Under the pieces are notes generated by a model. The model saw nothing but the letters and a program-made list of their open reading frames with translations, was not told the origin of the DNA and ran no database searches. Positions 1 through 6,616 of a stretch of DNA of 47,069 bases are shown here, one piece after another (the first letter of the stretch is position 1; every line of letters begins with the position of its first letter). This DNA is from Paenibacillus forsythiae T98 (GTDB lineage: Bacteria > Bacillota > Bacilli > Paenibacillales > Paenibacillaceae). The position numbers were made by a program, and so were the translations under genes. The stretch spans positions 1-47,069 of the forward strand of contig NZ_ASSC01000125.1 in NCBI RefSeq assembly GCF_000520735.1. Direction: 5' to 3'.

Positions 1-54
1 CAAAGATCAAACTTCTTTGCCGCCGCTCAACTTCTCATCAGCAGCGACCTTTAT
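1..54 (-). other. 5' leader of an rRNA operon (pre-16S), running off the left edge
   Basis: On the minus strand the last bases of the window read GATCTTTG, which in Firmicutes typically begins the stretch between rRNA promoters and 16S rRNA (usually continuing AAAACTGAAC). It lies directly downstream of two tandem rRNA-type promoters. In B. subtilis an rrn operon also lies beyond pdaB. The 16S gene itself is outside the window, so its presence is inferred. Confidence 0.7.
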
Positions 55-84
55 AATATATCACACTGTCTATCTGTTTGGCAA
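55..84 (-). promoter_or_regulatory. rrn promoter P2 (sigma-A type)
   Basis: Minus-strand -35 TTGCCA (84-79), an 18-base spacer, and -10 TATATT (60-55). It is the promoter nearer the rRNA leader. The 13-base block around its -10 is identical to that of the upstream promoter at 161-190, as expected for tandem rRNA promoters. Confidence 0.65.
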
Positions 85-144
85 GCTTTTTTTAAAACTC
101 TTTTTCATTCTTTCTTCTTGCCGGCGTCTCCTCAATACAACAAA

Positions 145-181
145 AAGGAGCGCGAGATATAATATATCACGGCGCTTCCTT
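145..181 (-). terminator. Terminator-like hairpin after the 76-residue gene, overlapping rrn P1
   Basis: Arms at 145-153 and 172-181 pair with one bulged base. On the minus strand they are followed by TTTTTGTTG. It could end transcripts of the gene at 223-453. The loop contains the -10 region of rrn promoter P1, so transcripts started at P1 would lack the 5' arm and escape termination. Confidence 0.5.
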
Positions 182-190
182 CTTAGTCAA
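161..190 (-). promoter_or_regulatory. rrn promoter P1 (sigma-A type)
   Basis: Minus-strand -35 TTGACT (190-185), an 18-base spacer, and -10 TATATT (166-161). Spacing and -10 block match the promoter at 55-84, about 106 bases downstream. Tandem promoters are the usual arrangement for Firmicute rRNA operons. Confidence 0.65.
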
Positions 191-222
191 CCCTTTTATT
201 TATGAATCATCCTGCTTTTTAT

Positions 223-453
223 TTAATGTTTGATCTGGGAAGAGCGGCCGCCCCAAGCGTATTTGGAGAGTTCCTTTTGGGGTGCAAAACGGGCGTACAT
301 CCGAAAGACCGTCTTGTATCTGTTGGCAATGGCATGCCTGATATTTTGATCCAGTCGTTGATCACTGAGGTCCAGCAGCATTTCGTCCAGCTCTTTACGC
401 AAAACATAGTCCAGTTCTTTGCATTCTTTTTCGTTGAATAACATACCCAACAT
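223..453 (-). CDS. Conserved hypothetical protein, 76 aa
   Basis: I cannot assign a function. The protein is small, soluble-looking and highly charged, with predicted helices, beginning MLGMLFNEKECKEL. It resembles short hypothetical proteins of Bacillus and Paenibacillus, but this is recollection, not a search. The start at 453 is preferred because AAGGAGG lies 8 bases upstream; the in-frame ATG at 471 sits on that ribosome binding site and is unlikely. It lies between the SpoIIM-family gene and the rrn promoters, on the same strand as both, with a terminator-like hairpin after it. There is no signal peptide, membrane segment or cysteine cluster. Confidence 0.7.
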   Translation of the reverse strand: MLGMLFNEKECKELDYVLRKELDEMLLDLSDQRLDQNIRHAIANRYKTVFRMYARFAPQKELSKYAWGGRSSQIKH

Positions 454-655
454 ATGCTTGGCCTCCTTCATTTATTTTTATTAAAACCGGGGTTCGGTTC
501 GAATGTTGCGCTGCCGCTTACACTAGATTAACCTAAGACCCCGAATAATAACCATAATTATATTTTTTTACCTGTTCATGCTGATATTTAACTAACACTG
601 TTCATTACCCTGGATTTGGGTTGCGTTTAACTGGTATGTGCCATAATTCGCAATT

Positions 656-1255
656 TTATGACAAGAGGGCGAAAGTAACGGTACTCTCGATAACCGCCGC
701 AATGAGCAGCAATATTACGACCCAGATGGAAGCCGTCAGCGTCTGACGCATAAAAGATGGCCAATCTCCCCCGGTCCGGGTTCTTCTCAGCATACTTGCC
801 GCCGCCCTGGCGCCAAACTGGAGGCCGAACGCACAGGCAATAATGATGGCGGGGATTTCAATAATCCCGTGCGGCAGCAGCCCCTTGACAATCAGCTCGA
901 ATACATCCCTTCCCTGAAGAGCGAATGAGTGCACCAAGTAACCGATGACGGCCCCGTTGACCAGGAGAAAGACAGCCGGAAGAATACCGAACAAGGCCCC
1001 CAAGAAAATAATCAGCACCCCTTTAATGCTATTGTTCAAAAAGATAAATACAAAAAGGCTTAACTGCGGATTGGAAGATTCCCTCAATTTTTCGCTAATG
1101 CTGCCCAGGCCTTCAAGCTGCTGCACTAGAAGCCGTTCCAGGCTTCCCGTTCCAATCCATCCGGCTGCAATGCCGACTATGAAGATCAGACATGAGAGGA
1201 TAAGCGCTTTGCGTATTTCGTAAAGATCGCGGCCAAAAGTAAATATGGAGAACAT
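656..1255 (-). CDS. SpoIIM-family (DUF95) integral membrane protein, 199 aa
   Basis: This is a polytopic membrane protein with about five hydrophobic segments (near residues 15-35, 65-100, 100-125, 130-150 and 175-198). The core has the NNSIKG and LLPHGIIEIPA signatures typical of the SpoIIM/DUF95 family. SpoIIM works with SpoIID and SpoIIP in peptidoglycan remodelling during engulfment, but the family also has members of unknown role. The name should therefore be read as family level only; the true spoIIM may lie elsewhere. AAGGAGG precedes the ATG by 6 bases. It is divergent from pdaB, sharing a 105-base intergenic region, which hints at sporulation-related expression. Confidence 0.75.
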   Translation of the reverse strand: MFSIFTFGRDLYEIRKALILSCLIFIVGIAAGWIGTGSLERLLVQQLEGLGSISEKLRESSNPQLSLFVFIFLNNSIKGVLIIFLGALFGILPAVFLLVNGAVIGYLVHSFALQGRDVFELIVKGLLPHGIIEIPAIIIACAFGLQFGARAAASMLRRTRTGGDWPSFMRQTLTASIWVVILLLIAAVIESTVTFALLS

Positions 1256-1290
1256 GTCTTACCTCCTTAGGGGTTTCGTTTTACACCAAG

Positions 1291-1318
1291 TCATAACCTT
1301 CCCGTACGAGCATACATT
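1291..1318 (+). promoter_or_regulatory. Sigma-E-like promoter for pdaB
   Basis: A -35-like TCATAAC (1291-1297), a 13-base spacer and -10 CATACATT (1311-1318) lie about 40 bases upstream of the pdaB ATG. The -10 matches the mother-cell sigma-E consensus CATACAMT at 7 of 8 positions; the -35 is weaker. B. subtilis pdaB is a sporulation gene read by sigma-E, which supports the call. Confidence 0.5.
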
Positions 1319-1360
1319 TAGAACAAACAAGCTTTCGTATGGGAGAGGAGCCTTGAGTTA

Positions 1361-2164
1361 ATGAATTCCTTTTATGTATTCAGCGGCAAAAAAATAAAAC
1401 GTTTCTTCTATATTTGCGCCGCTGCTCTGCTTGCTGCCGGAGTCGTTTATGTAGAGCGCGGCAATATTACCGTCTTTTCCGAATCTCCCCCTTCCGCCGT
1501 TTACAGCGTGCCTACGGAGAAAAAGCTCATTGCCTTGACCTTTGACATCAGTTGGGGTGAAAAACGCCCGGGGCCTATCCTGAAGGTGCTTGAGGACAAG
1601 AAGGTAGACAAGGCGACATTCTTTCTGTCTTCTCCATGGAGCAAGACGCATCAGGACATCGTGGCAAATATTAAAAATGCCGGGTATGAGATCGGCAGCC
1701 ACGGCCACAAGCATGTCAATTACAGCACGCTGAGCAGTGAGGAAATCCGAAATCAGATTACGACAGCAGGCACGATTTTGAGTGAATTAACCGGGAAAGA
1801 ACCGAAGCTGATCCGCATGCCCAACGGAGATTTTGACAAAAGAGTTCTACAGGTGGCAAACGATCTCGGCTATAAAGTCATCCAATGGGATACCGATTCG
1901 CTGGATTGGAAAAATATCGGCGTCGAAAATATCGTGAAGCGCGTGACCGGCAAAGCTCATCCCGGTGATATCGTGCTGCTCCATGCCAGCGACTCCTGCA
2001 AACAAACCCACGAAGCGCTGCCTCATATCATTGATGCACTGCGCAGTCAAGGCTATGAATTTGTGACGGTCTCCGAATTAATCAGCCAGGGAAGCACCGA
2101 GGGCAAAGAGGTAAGAGATTCAGCGTGGCTTAGCGATCGGTTGGAGGATGCCGCAGGTCTGTAA
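1361..2164 (+). CDS. pdaB: Polysaccharide deacetylase PdaB, sporulation type
   Basis: The protein has 267 residues, with an N-terminal membrane anchor (about 14-30) and then an extracytoplasmic NodB-fold domain. Motifs visible are TFDISWG (Asp62), SHGHKH (His114, His118), RMPNGDFD (Arg152), WDTDSLDW and LLHASD (His208). In classical deacetylases motif 1 is TFDD; here the second Asp, a metal ligand, is Ile, a known trait of PdaB-type proteins. PdaB maintains spore cortex integrity in B. subtilis after the first stage of germination resistance is built. It lies in the conserved salA-gerD-kbaA-pdaB cluster and is on the opposite strand to kbaA, as in B. subtilis. GAGAGGAG lies 10 bases before the ATG. 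Confidence 0.9.
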   Translation: MNSFYVFSGKKIKRFFYICAAALLAAGVVYVERGNITVFSESPPSAVYSVPTEKKLIALTFDISWGEKRPGPILKVLEDKKVDKATFFLSSPWSKTHQDIVANIKNAGYEIGSHGHKHVNYSTLSSEEIRNQITTAGTILSELTGKEPKLIRMPNGDFDKRVLQVANDLGYKVIQWDTDSLDWKNIGVENIVKRVTGKAHPGDIVLLHASDSCKQTHEALPHIIDALRSQGYEFVTVSELISQGSTEGKEVRDSAWLSDRLEDAAGL

Positions 2165-2192
2165 TCATTATGGCGCGGGAATTTCAATTTGC

Positions 2193-3011
2193 TTAATGCC
2201 GCGGGGAGATCAATTCGGAAATATCCGGAGTCGGCGTGTTCAATTCAGGATACGAGAGCTTTAGCTTTTCCAATGTCTTAACTACGATGTTCAATGCCAA
2301 ATAGTTGCGGAACCAGCGATGATTGGCCGGAATCCAGTACCATGGCGCGTGATCTGTAGACGTCTCTTTAAAAATATCTTCGTAAGCCTTCTGGTAGTCG
2401 TCCCAATATTTCCGTTCTTCCAGATCGCTCACATCAAACTTCCAATGCTTGGTCGGGTCCTGAAGCCGTTCCCGGATTTTTTCCAGCTGTCTGTCCTCCG
2501 ATATATGCAGAAACAGCTTGATGATGAGCGTGTTCTCCTCCGTCAGCATCTCTTCAAAGTGCCGGATATGGCGGAAGCGCCGTTTGGTCTCATCCTTAGC
2601 CTGGTCACCATGGACACGGGGCACAAGAACATCCTCGTAATGGGAGCGGTTGAAGGCGGATATATATCCTTTTGCCGGGGTCTGTTTATGCACTCTCCAT
2701 AAAAAATCATGGGCCGACTCATCCAGGGTCGGCTTTTTAAAGCTGGTGACGGTAAAGCCCTGCGGATTGATGCCGGAAAAAACATGCTTTACCGTGCCGT
2801 CCTTACCGCTCGAATCCATTCCTTGAAGGACGATCAGCAGCGCATATTTCTTTTGGGCGAAAAAAATGTCCTGGAGCTTGCCAAGCCGTTCCTTGAGCGA
2901 AGCCATTTTCGCCTCGGCCTCCGCTTTTTTGAAGCCTCCCGTTTCGTCTGGATCAAGCTTGGGAAGTATTTGGCCGTCTGTATCTTTTATCATATATCGC
3001 TCGATGTTCAT
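2193..3011 (-). CDS. ppk2: Polyphosphate kinase 2 family protein (polyP:nucleotide phosphotransferase)
   Basis: The protein has 272 residues and a single PPK2 domain. The Walker A motif GMDSSGKDG is at 64-72, the Walker B region with FNRSHYEDVLVPRVH at about 120-134, and PWYWIPANHRWFRNY near the C terminus. PPK2 enzymes transfer phosphate from polyphosphate to nucleoside mono- or diphosphates. Length and sequence look like the class acting on AMP and/or ADP, but class cannot be fixed by eye. A strong GGAGGGAGGGG precedes the ATG. It lies 87 bases downstream of kbaA on the same strand and may be cotranscribed. B. subtilis has no PPK2 gene here, so this is an accessory insertion into the cluster. 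Confidence 0.88.
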   Translation of the reverse strand: MNIERYMIKDTDGQILPKLDPDETGGFKKAEAEAKMASLKERLGKLQDIFFAQKKYALLIVLQGMDSSGKDGTVKHVFSGINPQGFTVTSFKKPTLDESAHDFLWRVHKQTPAKGYISAFNRSHYEDVLVPRVHGDQAKDETKRRFRHIRHFEEMLTEENTLIIKLFLHISEDRQLEKIRERLQDPTKHWKFDVSDLEERKYWDDYQKAYEDIFKETSTDHAPWYWIPANHRWFRNYLALNIVVKTLEKLKLSYPELNTPTPDISELISPRH

Positions 3012-3098
3012 ATATACCCCTCCCTCCGAAACTTAATCGCGATCGCCCCTTGCGCCAATAACCCCGCTTCCGATCCCTCGAAAATAGAGTTGGGCAAA

Positions 3099-3707
3099 TC
3101 ACTCGGACCATCCGGCGGCTGGCCGCAAAATGCGATGAAGTCTCAAAATCTGGAATGCATTGCAAGCGATTAACGGAACGACGATAAACATCGTGGCATT
3201 ATCCACGCCAAGCCTCAGCACGCCGATCATTTCGACAATGGTGACGCCGGTCATGAAGAAGAAGGTCGGAATCCAGGCCGAAGCGTTGGTATCCCGCACT
3301 TTGAAATAAGCGACGGCAAGAGCCGCAAGCAGTAGAGTCAGACCAAGCGCCGAATCGGATGCGAGGCTGCGCTCTCCCCCCACGAACGAACGCAGAAAAA
3401 ACAAATCAAACAAAGCGATAACTGCCAGCGCAAGCTGGATGTATTGCCATATTTTTCGCGGAAATACGCCGAAGCCCATGTAGTTGAGAATCAGGTAAGC
3501 AAAGAAGCCGAGCTGAGCGTAGACGCTTACAAGCATTCCATAGCCAAATAAAATAAGCGCATAAAGGAAGAAGTCCGTTAAGCCTTTGAATGGAACGGCG
3601 CCGCTTATCCCCTGAAGCGCCATGCCTGCTGCGACAGCTCCTCCGGAACCAACCAGCAGCGTTGTCCAGAACAGATGAAACCATTTCCTTATATTCAGGC
3701 CGCCCAC
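3099..3707 (-). CDS. kbaA: KbaA, activator of the KinB sporulation signalling pathway
   Basis: About 202 residues with six hydrophobic segments over almost the whole length and a short basic C-terminal tail, as expected for KbaA. In B. subtilis KbaA is needed for KinB activity in the phosphorelay that switches on Spo0A. Position between gerD and pdaB, and strand, match B. subtilis. The start is uncertain: GGAGG overlaps the GTG at 3707, too close to serve it, whereas a CTG at 3698 lies 8 bases downstream of GGAGG and would give an N terminus beginning with the codons after it (NIRKWF). An extended -10 TGGTAAAAT lies just upstream (3722-3730 complement). Confidence 0.85.
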   Translation of the reverse strand: MGGLNIRKWFHLFWTTLLVGSGGAVAAGMALQGISGAVPFKGLTDFFLYALILFGYGMLVSVYAQLGFFAYLILNYMGFGVFPRKIWQYIQLALAVIALFDLFFLRSFVGGERSLASDSALGLTLLLAALAVAYFKVRDTNASAWIPTFFFMTGVTIVEMIGVLRLGVDNATMFIVVPLIACNAFQILRLHRILRPAAGWSE

Positions 3708-3761
3708 CTCCTGACAGATTTATTTTACCAAGGTTGCCGACAAAAAACCATTGCCGCCAGA

Positions 3762-3791
3762 ACATAAATGAGTCTGCTCCACGGCATACTA
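3762..3791 (+). promoter_or_regulatory. Sigma-G-like promoter for gerD
   Basis: ACATA (3762-3766), an 18-base spacer, then CATACTA (3785-3791), an exact form of the forespore sigma-G -10. It lies 37 bases upstream of the gerD ATG. B. subtilis gerD is transcribed in the forespore by sigma-G, so sequence and context agree. Confidence 0.68.
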
Positions 3792-3828
3792 CATTGCAGT
3801 ATCCCCAAGTTAAAGGAGGACGGCATTC

Positions 3829-4512
3829 ATGAGACGGGCGGTATTACGGAACAGCGGGATTGCGCTCGGCCTGATTCTGGTCTTAACGGCCTGCGGAAGC
3901 GAACAGAGCAGCTCTTCGTCCCAGCAGTTCAGTTACAAGGAAATGAAGACCATGGTCGTCGATATATTAAAAAGCGAGGAAGGCAAAAAGGCGGTGGAGG
4001 AAGCCATCTCCTCACCTGGCGGGGGGGGCGGCGGAAGCGGCACAATGAGCATGAAGATGATGCCGCTTCAGACCAATGAACAAATTCGTCTCGCTGTAAA
4101 GGATACGATTACGGCTCCGGAGTATCAGAAGGAAATCGAAAAAATTATGACGGACCCGCAGTTTGCCGGGGATTTTGCCAAAGCCATCAGTTCGCAGAGC
4201 AAGCAGTTGCATCTTCAACTGATCAAAGACCCAAGCTATCAGAAATCGGTTGCCGCAATCATGAAATCTCCCGAAATGATGAAAATGTTCCTTGATCTTA
4301 CCAAAACGCCGGATTATCGGAAGCAGACTATGACCGTTATGCAGGAGACGATGCAGAATCCCCTGTTCCGTATGGAAGTGCTGGCCTTGCTTAAAACGGT
4401 AGTTCAGGAAGAGCTCCAGCCAAAGGTTGAGAAAAAAGGAGGAGGCGGCCAGGAAAGCTCAGGCGGAGATAGCGGTGGAGACAGCGGCGGCGGAGATGGG
4501 CAACAGCAATAA
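3829..4512 (+). CDS. gerD: Spore germination lipoprotein GerD
   Basis: The protein has 227 residues. A signal peptide with lipobox LTAC predicts lipidation at Cys22. GerD forms a trimeric helical rod on the spore inner membrane and is needed to cluster nutrient germinant receptors into the germinosome. Residues about 35-190 are helical and charged. Two glycine-rich stretches stand out: a short one near 60-68 encoded partly by eight consecutive G (4021-4028), and a Gly/Ser/Asp/Gln tail from about 202. GGAGG lies 9 bases before the ATG. Placement between salA and kbaA on the opposite strand is the B. subtilis arrangement, and a sigma-G-like promoter precedes it. Confidence 0.92.
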   Translation: MRRAVLRNSGIALGLILVLTACGSEQSSSSSQQFSYKEMKTMVVDILKSEEGKKAVEEAISSPGGGGGGSGTMSMKMMPLQTNEQIRLAVKDTITAPEYQKEIEKIMTDPQFAGDFAKAISSQSKQLHLQLIKDPSYQKSVAAIMKSPEMMKMFLDLTKTPDYRKQTMTVMQETMQNPLFRMEVLALLKTVVQEELQPKVEKKGGGGQESSGGDSGGDSGGGDGQQQ

Positions 4513-4567
4513 GATCGCTCGGGCACGAAACTTGAGCAAGAGGCGTAGCGGACTTTGGGGTATTAAA

Positions 4568-4599
4568 AAGCCAGGAACTCCAATCATAGAGCCTGGCTT
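4568..4599 (-). terminator. Terminator of salA, possibly bidirectional
   Basis: An 8-base stem (4568-4575 with 4592-4599) with an inner CTC/GAG pairing. On the minus strand it is followed by TTTTTAA, so it should end the salA transcript. The plus-strand side has only CTTGTTATTT, so termination of convergent gerD is possible but weaker. Confidence 0.75.
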
Positions 4600-4607
4600 C
4601 TTGTTAT

Positions 4608-5696
4608 TTATTCACATTTCAAAATAAGCCGAGCTGCAATTTCGTCAAACAACTCCGCCGTGCCCGTGCCCGCTTTGTAGACGGATGGGGAGAAATCGGG
4701 ATCGGAAACAGTGTTGTCCGGCGCTCCAAGCGGAATTTGCCCGATCAGATCCGTGTGCAGGCTCTCGGCCAATCTTGCTCCCCCGCCGCGACCGAAGATG
4801 TAATCCTTTTGACCGCAGGCAGAGCATTGATAATAAGCCATATTTTCAATAACCCCGAGAATCTCATGATCCGTCTGCAGCGCCATAGTGCCCGCTCTCG
4901 CCGCTACAAAAGCCGCTGTCGCATGGGGGGTGGTCACGATAACCTCTTTGCTCTGCGGCAGCATCTGATGGACGTCAAGTGCCACATCGCCCGTTCCCGG
5001 AGGCAGGTCCAGCAGCATGTAGTCAAGCTCTCCCCAACCGACGTCGCTGAAGAATTGACGCAGCATTTTGCCCAGCATTGGACCGCGCCAAATCACCGGG
5101 TTATTCTCGCGGATAAAAAAGCCCATAGACATCACTTTTACACCGAATCGCTCAACAGGAATAATCGTTCCGTCTTCGACGACGGGCGCTTCCTCAATTC
5201 CCATCATGTCCGGAACGCTGAAGCCGTATATATCGGCATCAATCAAACCGACTCTTTTGCCCTTACGCGCAAGCGCGGCAGCCAAGTTCACGGTAACGGT
5301 CGATTTGCCGACTCCGCCCTTTCCGCTTGCTATGGCAATGAAATGAATACCGGAATTCTTGTTTAACAGCCCGAGGCCCTCAAGACCGGCCGCATGCCCT
5401 TGCAGCTTCTCTTCTTCGGGGGCCGCTTCGCGCCTTAGCTTGGACCGTTCATGATCTGTTATATCCCGCAACCGGATATGAACATTCTCTGCGCCGCCTT
5501 CCCGCAGACGATCCCTTACTTCCTGTTCGAGCTTCATCCGCTTCGTTTCATCCGTTTCCGGACATATCAGCGATAAGGAGATACGATCTTCCTTAATCAT
5601 AATATCGCGGATCAACTGCAGTTCTACCAGGCTTTTTCCAGTTTCCGGGTCGGTAACTGGCTGCAGTAATTCTTGTATTTGTTCCCTGGACAGCAT
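4608..5696 (-). CDS. salA: Mrp/SalA-type P-loop ATPase
   Basis: The protein has 362 residues: an N-terminal DUF59/MIP18-like domain (about 1-85), a linker, and an Mrp/NBP35 ATPase domain. The deviant Walker A SGKGGVGKS is at 124-132, the Walker B-like DYMLLDLPPGTGD near 225-237, and a CSAC motif at Cys291-Cys294. Mrp proteins carry or deliver Fe-S clusters; B. subtilis SalA also represses scoC and so affects exoprotease genes. AGGGGTG lies 7 bases before the ATG. It is 67 bases downstream of cwlD on the same strand and may share its transcript. The CXXC pair argues that the Fe-S role is retained. Confidence 0.92.
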   Translation of the reverse strand: MLSREQIQELLQPVTDPETGKSLVELQLIRDIMIKEDRISLSLICPETDETKRMKLEQEVRDRLREGGAENVHIRLRDITDHERSKLRREAAPEEEKLQGHAAGLEGLGLLNKNSGIHFIAIASGKGGVGKSTVTVNLAAALARKGKRVGLIDADIYGFSVPDMMGIEEAPVVEDGTIIPVERFGVKVMSMGFFIRENNPVIWRGPMLGKMLRQFFSDVGWGELDYMLLDLPPGTGDVALDVHQMLPQSKEVIVTTPHATAAFVAARAGTMALQTDHEILGVIENMAYYQCSACGQKDYIFGRGGGARLAESLHTDLIGQIPLGAPDNTVSDPDFSPSVYKAGTGTAELFDEIAARLILKCE

Positions 5697-5762
5697 TGGA
5701 AAACACCCCTGTTCTGTAGCCGGCAGTTTATTGACCGGATCTGATTTCTGTCTATTATAGCA

Positions 5763-6536
5763 TTACCGTTGAGGGGATGAGTAGTCCTTCGCGTGTTCGC
5801 CGGCTTCATAGCGTAGAATGCCTCTGTAAATGCTAGTCGCCACTTTCCGTTGGTACAGGTCATCGCCAAGCAGAACCGATTCTTGCGGATGGGACAGAAA
5901 TCCCACCTCGACCAGAATGGATGGCATCCGCAGCACCTGGAGCAGATATACAGTCTTAACTGTTTTCGCAATTCGGTCGGTATTCGCAAGCGCTATCCGG
6001 ATCTCTTCCTGCACAAGTCTGGCCAGAGCTTCATTATCCGAATGGTTCGGATAGTAGAAGACTTGGGCGCCGCTCCAGCGGTTGGAAGGCATGCTGTTCA
6101 TGTGTATGCTTATGAAAAGATCGGCGTTCTCGTTCTCAATCGTCCGGACCCGCTGTTTAAGATCCTCTGTCTTACGCTTGGCATAGCCCCTCGTATCTGA
6201 TCCGGCCAGATCGTAATCGGCTTCACGCGTCATGACGACGACGGCCCCCGCCTGCTGCAGATAATCGCGCAAATAGAGCGAGACGGCCAAATTGATGTCT
6301 TTTTCAATCAGACCTCCCCGGCTGACCGCTCCCCCGTCGGGACCGCCATGTCCCGCATCAATCGCAATGACCTTGCCGGACAGCGGCAGGCTCCAGTAGT
6401 TCCACGTTCTCGCGGTAGGCATATCATACGAAATAATGCCCAGCAGCAGGGCTATAAGGGCGATGCCCCCAATCCCCTTTTTCATGCCGCTCCAAGAGAT
6501 CCAGACCGAGACTTTGTTACCTTTACGGCCGGACAT
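5763..6536 (-). CDS. cwlD: CwlD, N-acetylmuramoyl-L-alanine amidase for spore cortex
   Basis: The protein has 257 residues with an N-terminal membrane segment (about 20-37) and an Amidase_3 domain outside the membrane. Zinc and catalytic residues are visible: DAGHGG (His63), LIEKD (Glu78), FISIHMN (His145) and ILVEVGF (Glu210). CwlD, with PdaA, makes the muramic-delta-lactam that cortex-lytic enzymes recognise at germination. The start at 6536 is chosen because GAGGGGG lies 8 bases upstream; an ATG at 6572 in frame would place residues inside a terminator hairpin. The ribosome binding site lies in the 3' arm of that hairpin, and a sigma-E-like promoter starts inside it. Confidence 0.92.
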   Translation of the reverse strand: MSGRKGNKVSVWISWSGMKKGIGGIALIALLLGIISYDMPTARTWNYWSLPLSGKVIAIDAGHGGPDGGAVSRGGLIEKDINLAVSLYLRDYLQQAGAVVVMTREADYDLAGSDTRGYAKRKTEDLKQRVRTIENENADLFISIHMNSMPSNRWSGAQVFYYPNHSDNEALARLVQEEIRIALANTDRIAKTVKTVYLLQVLRMPSILVEVGFLSHPQESVLLGDDLYQRKVATSIYRGILRYEAGEHAKDYSSPQR

Positions 6537-6544
6537 AACAAAAA

Positions 6545-6590
6545 CCCCCTCGTCCCGATAGATTCTACTCATCTATATGGGACAAGAGGG
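6545..6590 (-). terminator. Terminator after sat whose 3' arm holds the cwlD ribosome binding site
   Basis: A 12-base outer stem (6545-6556 with 6579-6590) and an inner 6-base stem (6558-6563 with 6571-6576) form a long hairpin. On the minus strand it is followed by TTTTTGTT and then the cwlD ATG. It should stop read-through from cysH-sat, and in any read-through RNA the cwlD GAGGGGG would be base-paired. Confidence 0.8.
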
Positions 6591-6600
6591 TCAAATAGTA
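6572..6600 (-). promoter_or_regulatory. Sigma-E-like promoter for cwlD, overlapping the terminator
   Basis: Minus-strand TACTATT (6600-6594), a 14-base spacer and CATATAGA (6579-6572). The -35 fits KMATATT at 6 of 7 and spacing is ideal; the -10 fits CATACAMT at 6 of 8. Transcription would begin within the hairpin loop, leaving the 5' arm out of the RNA. cwlD is a sigma-E/sigma-G gene in B. subtilis. Confidence 0.5.
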
Positions 6601-6616
6601 CCTTAAATCGATAGCC

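Noticed and set aside
17-441. Plus-strand frames of 62 and 79 codons at the left edge
   Set aside because: They lie across the rrn promoters and the 76-residue gene, have no ribosome binding site and no family-like sequence.
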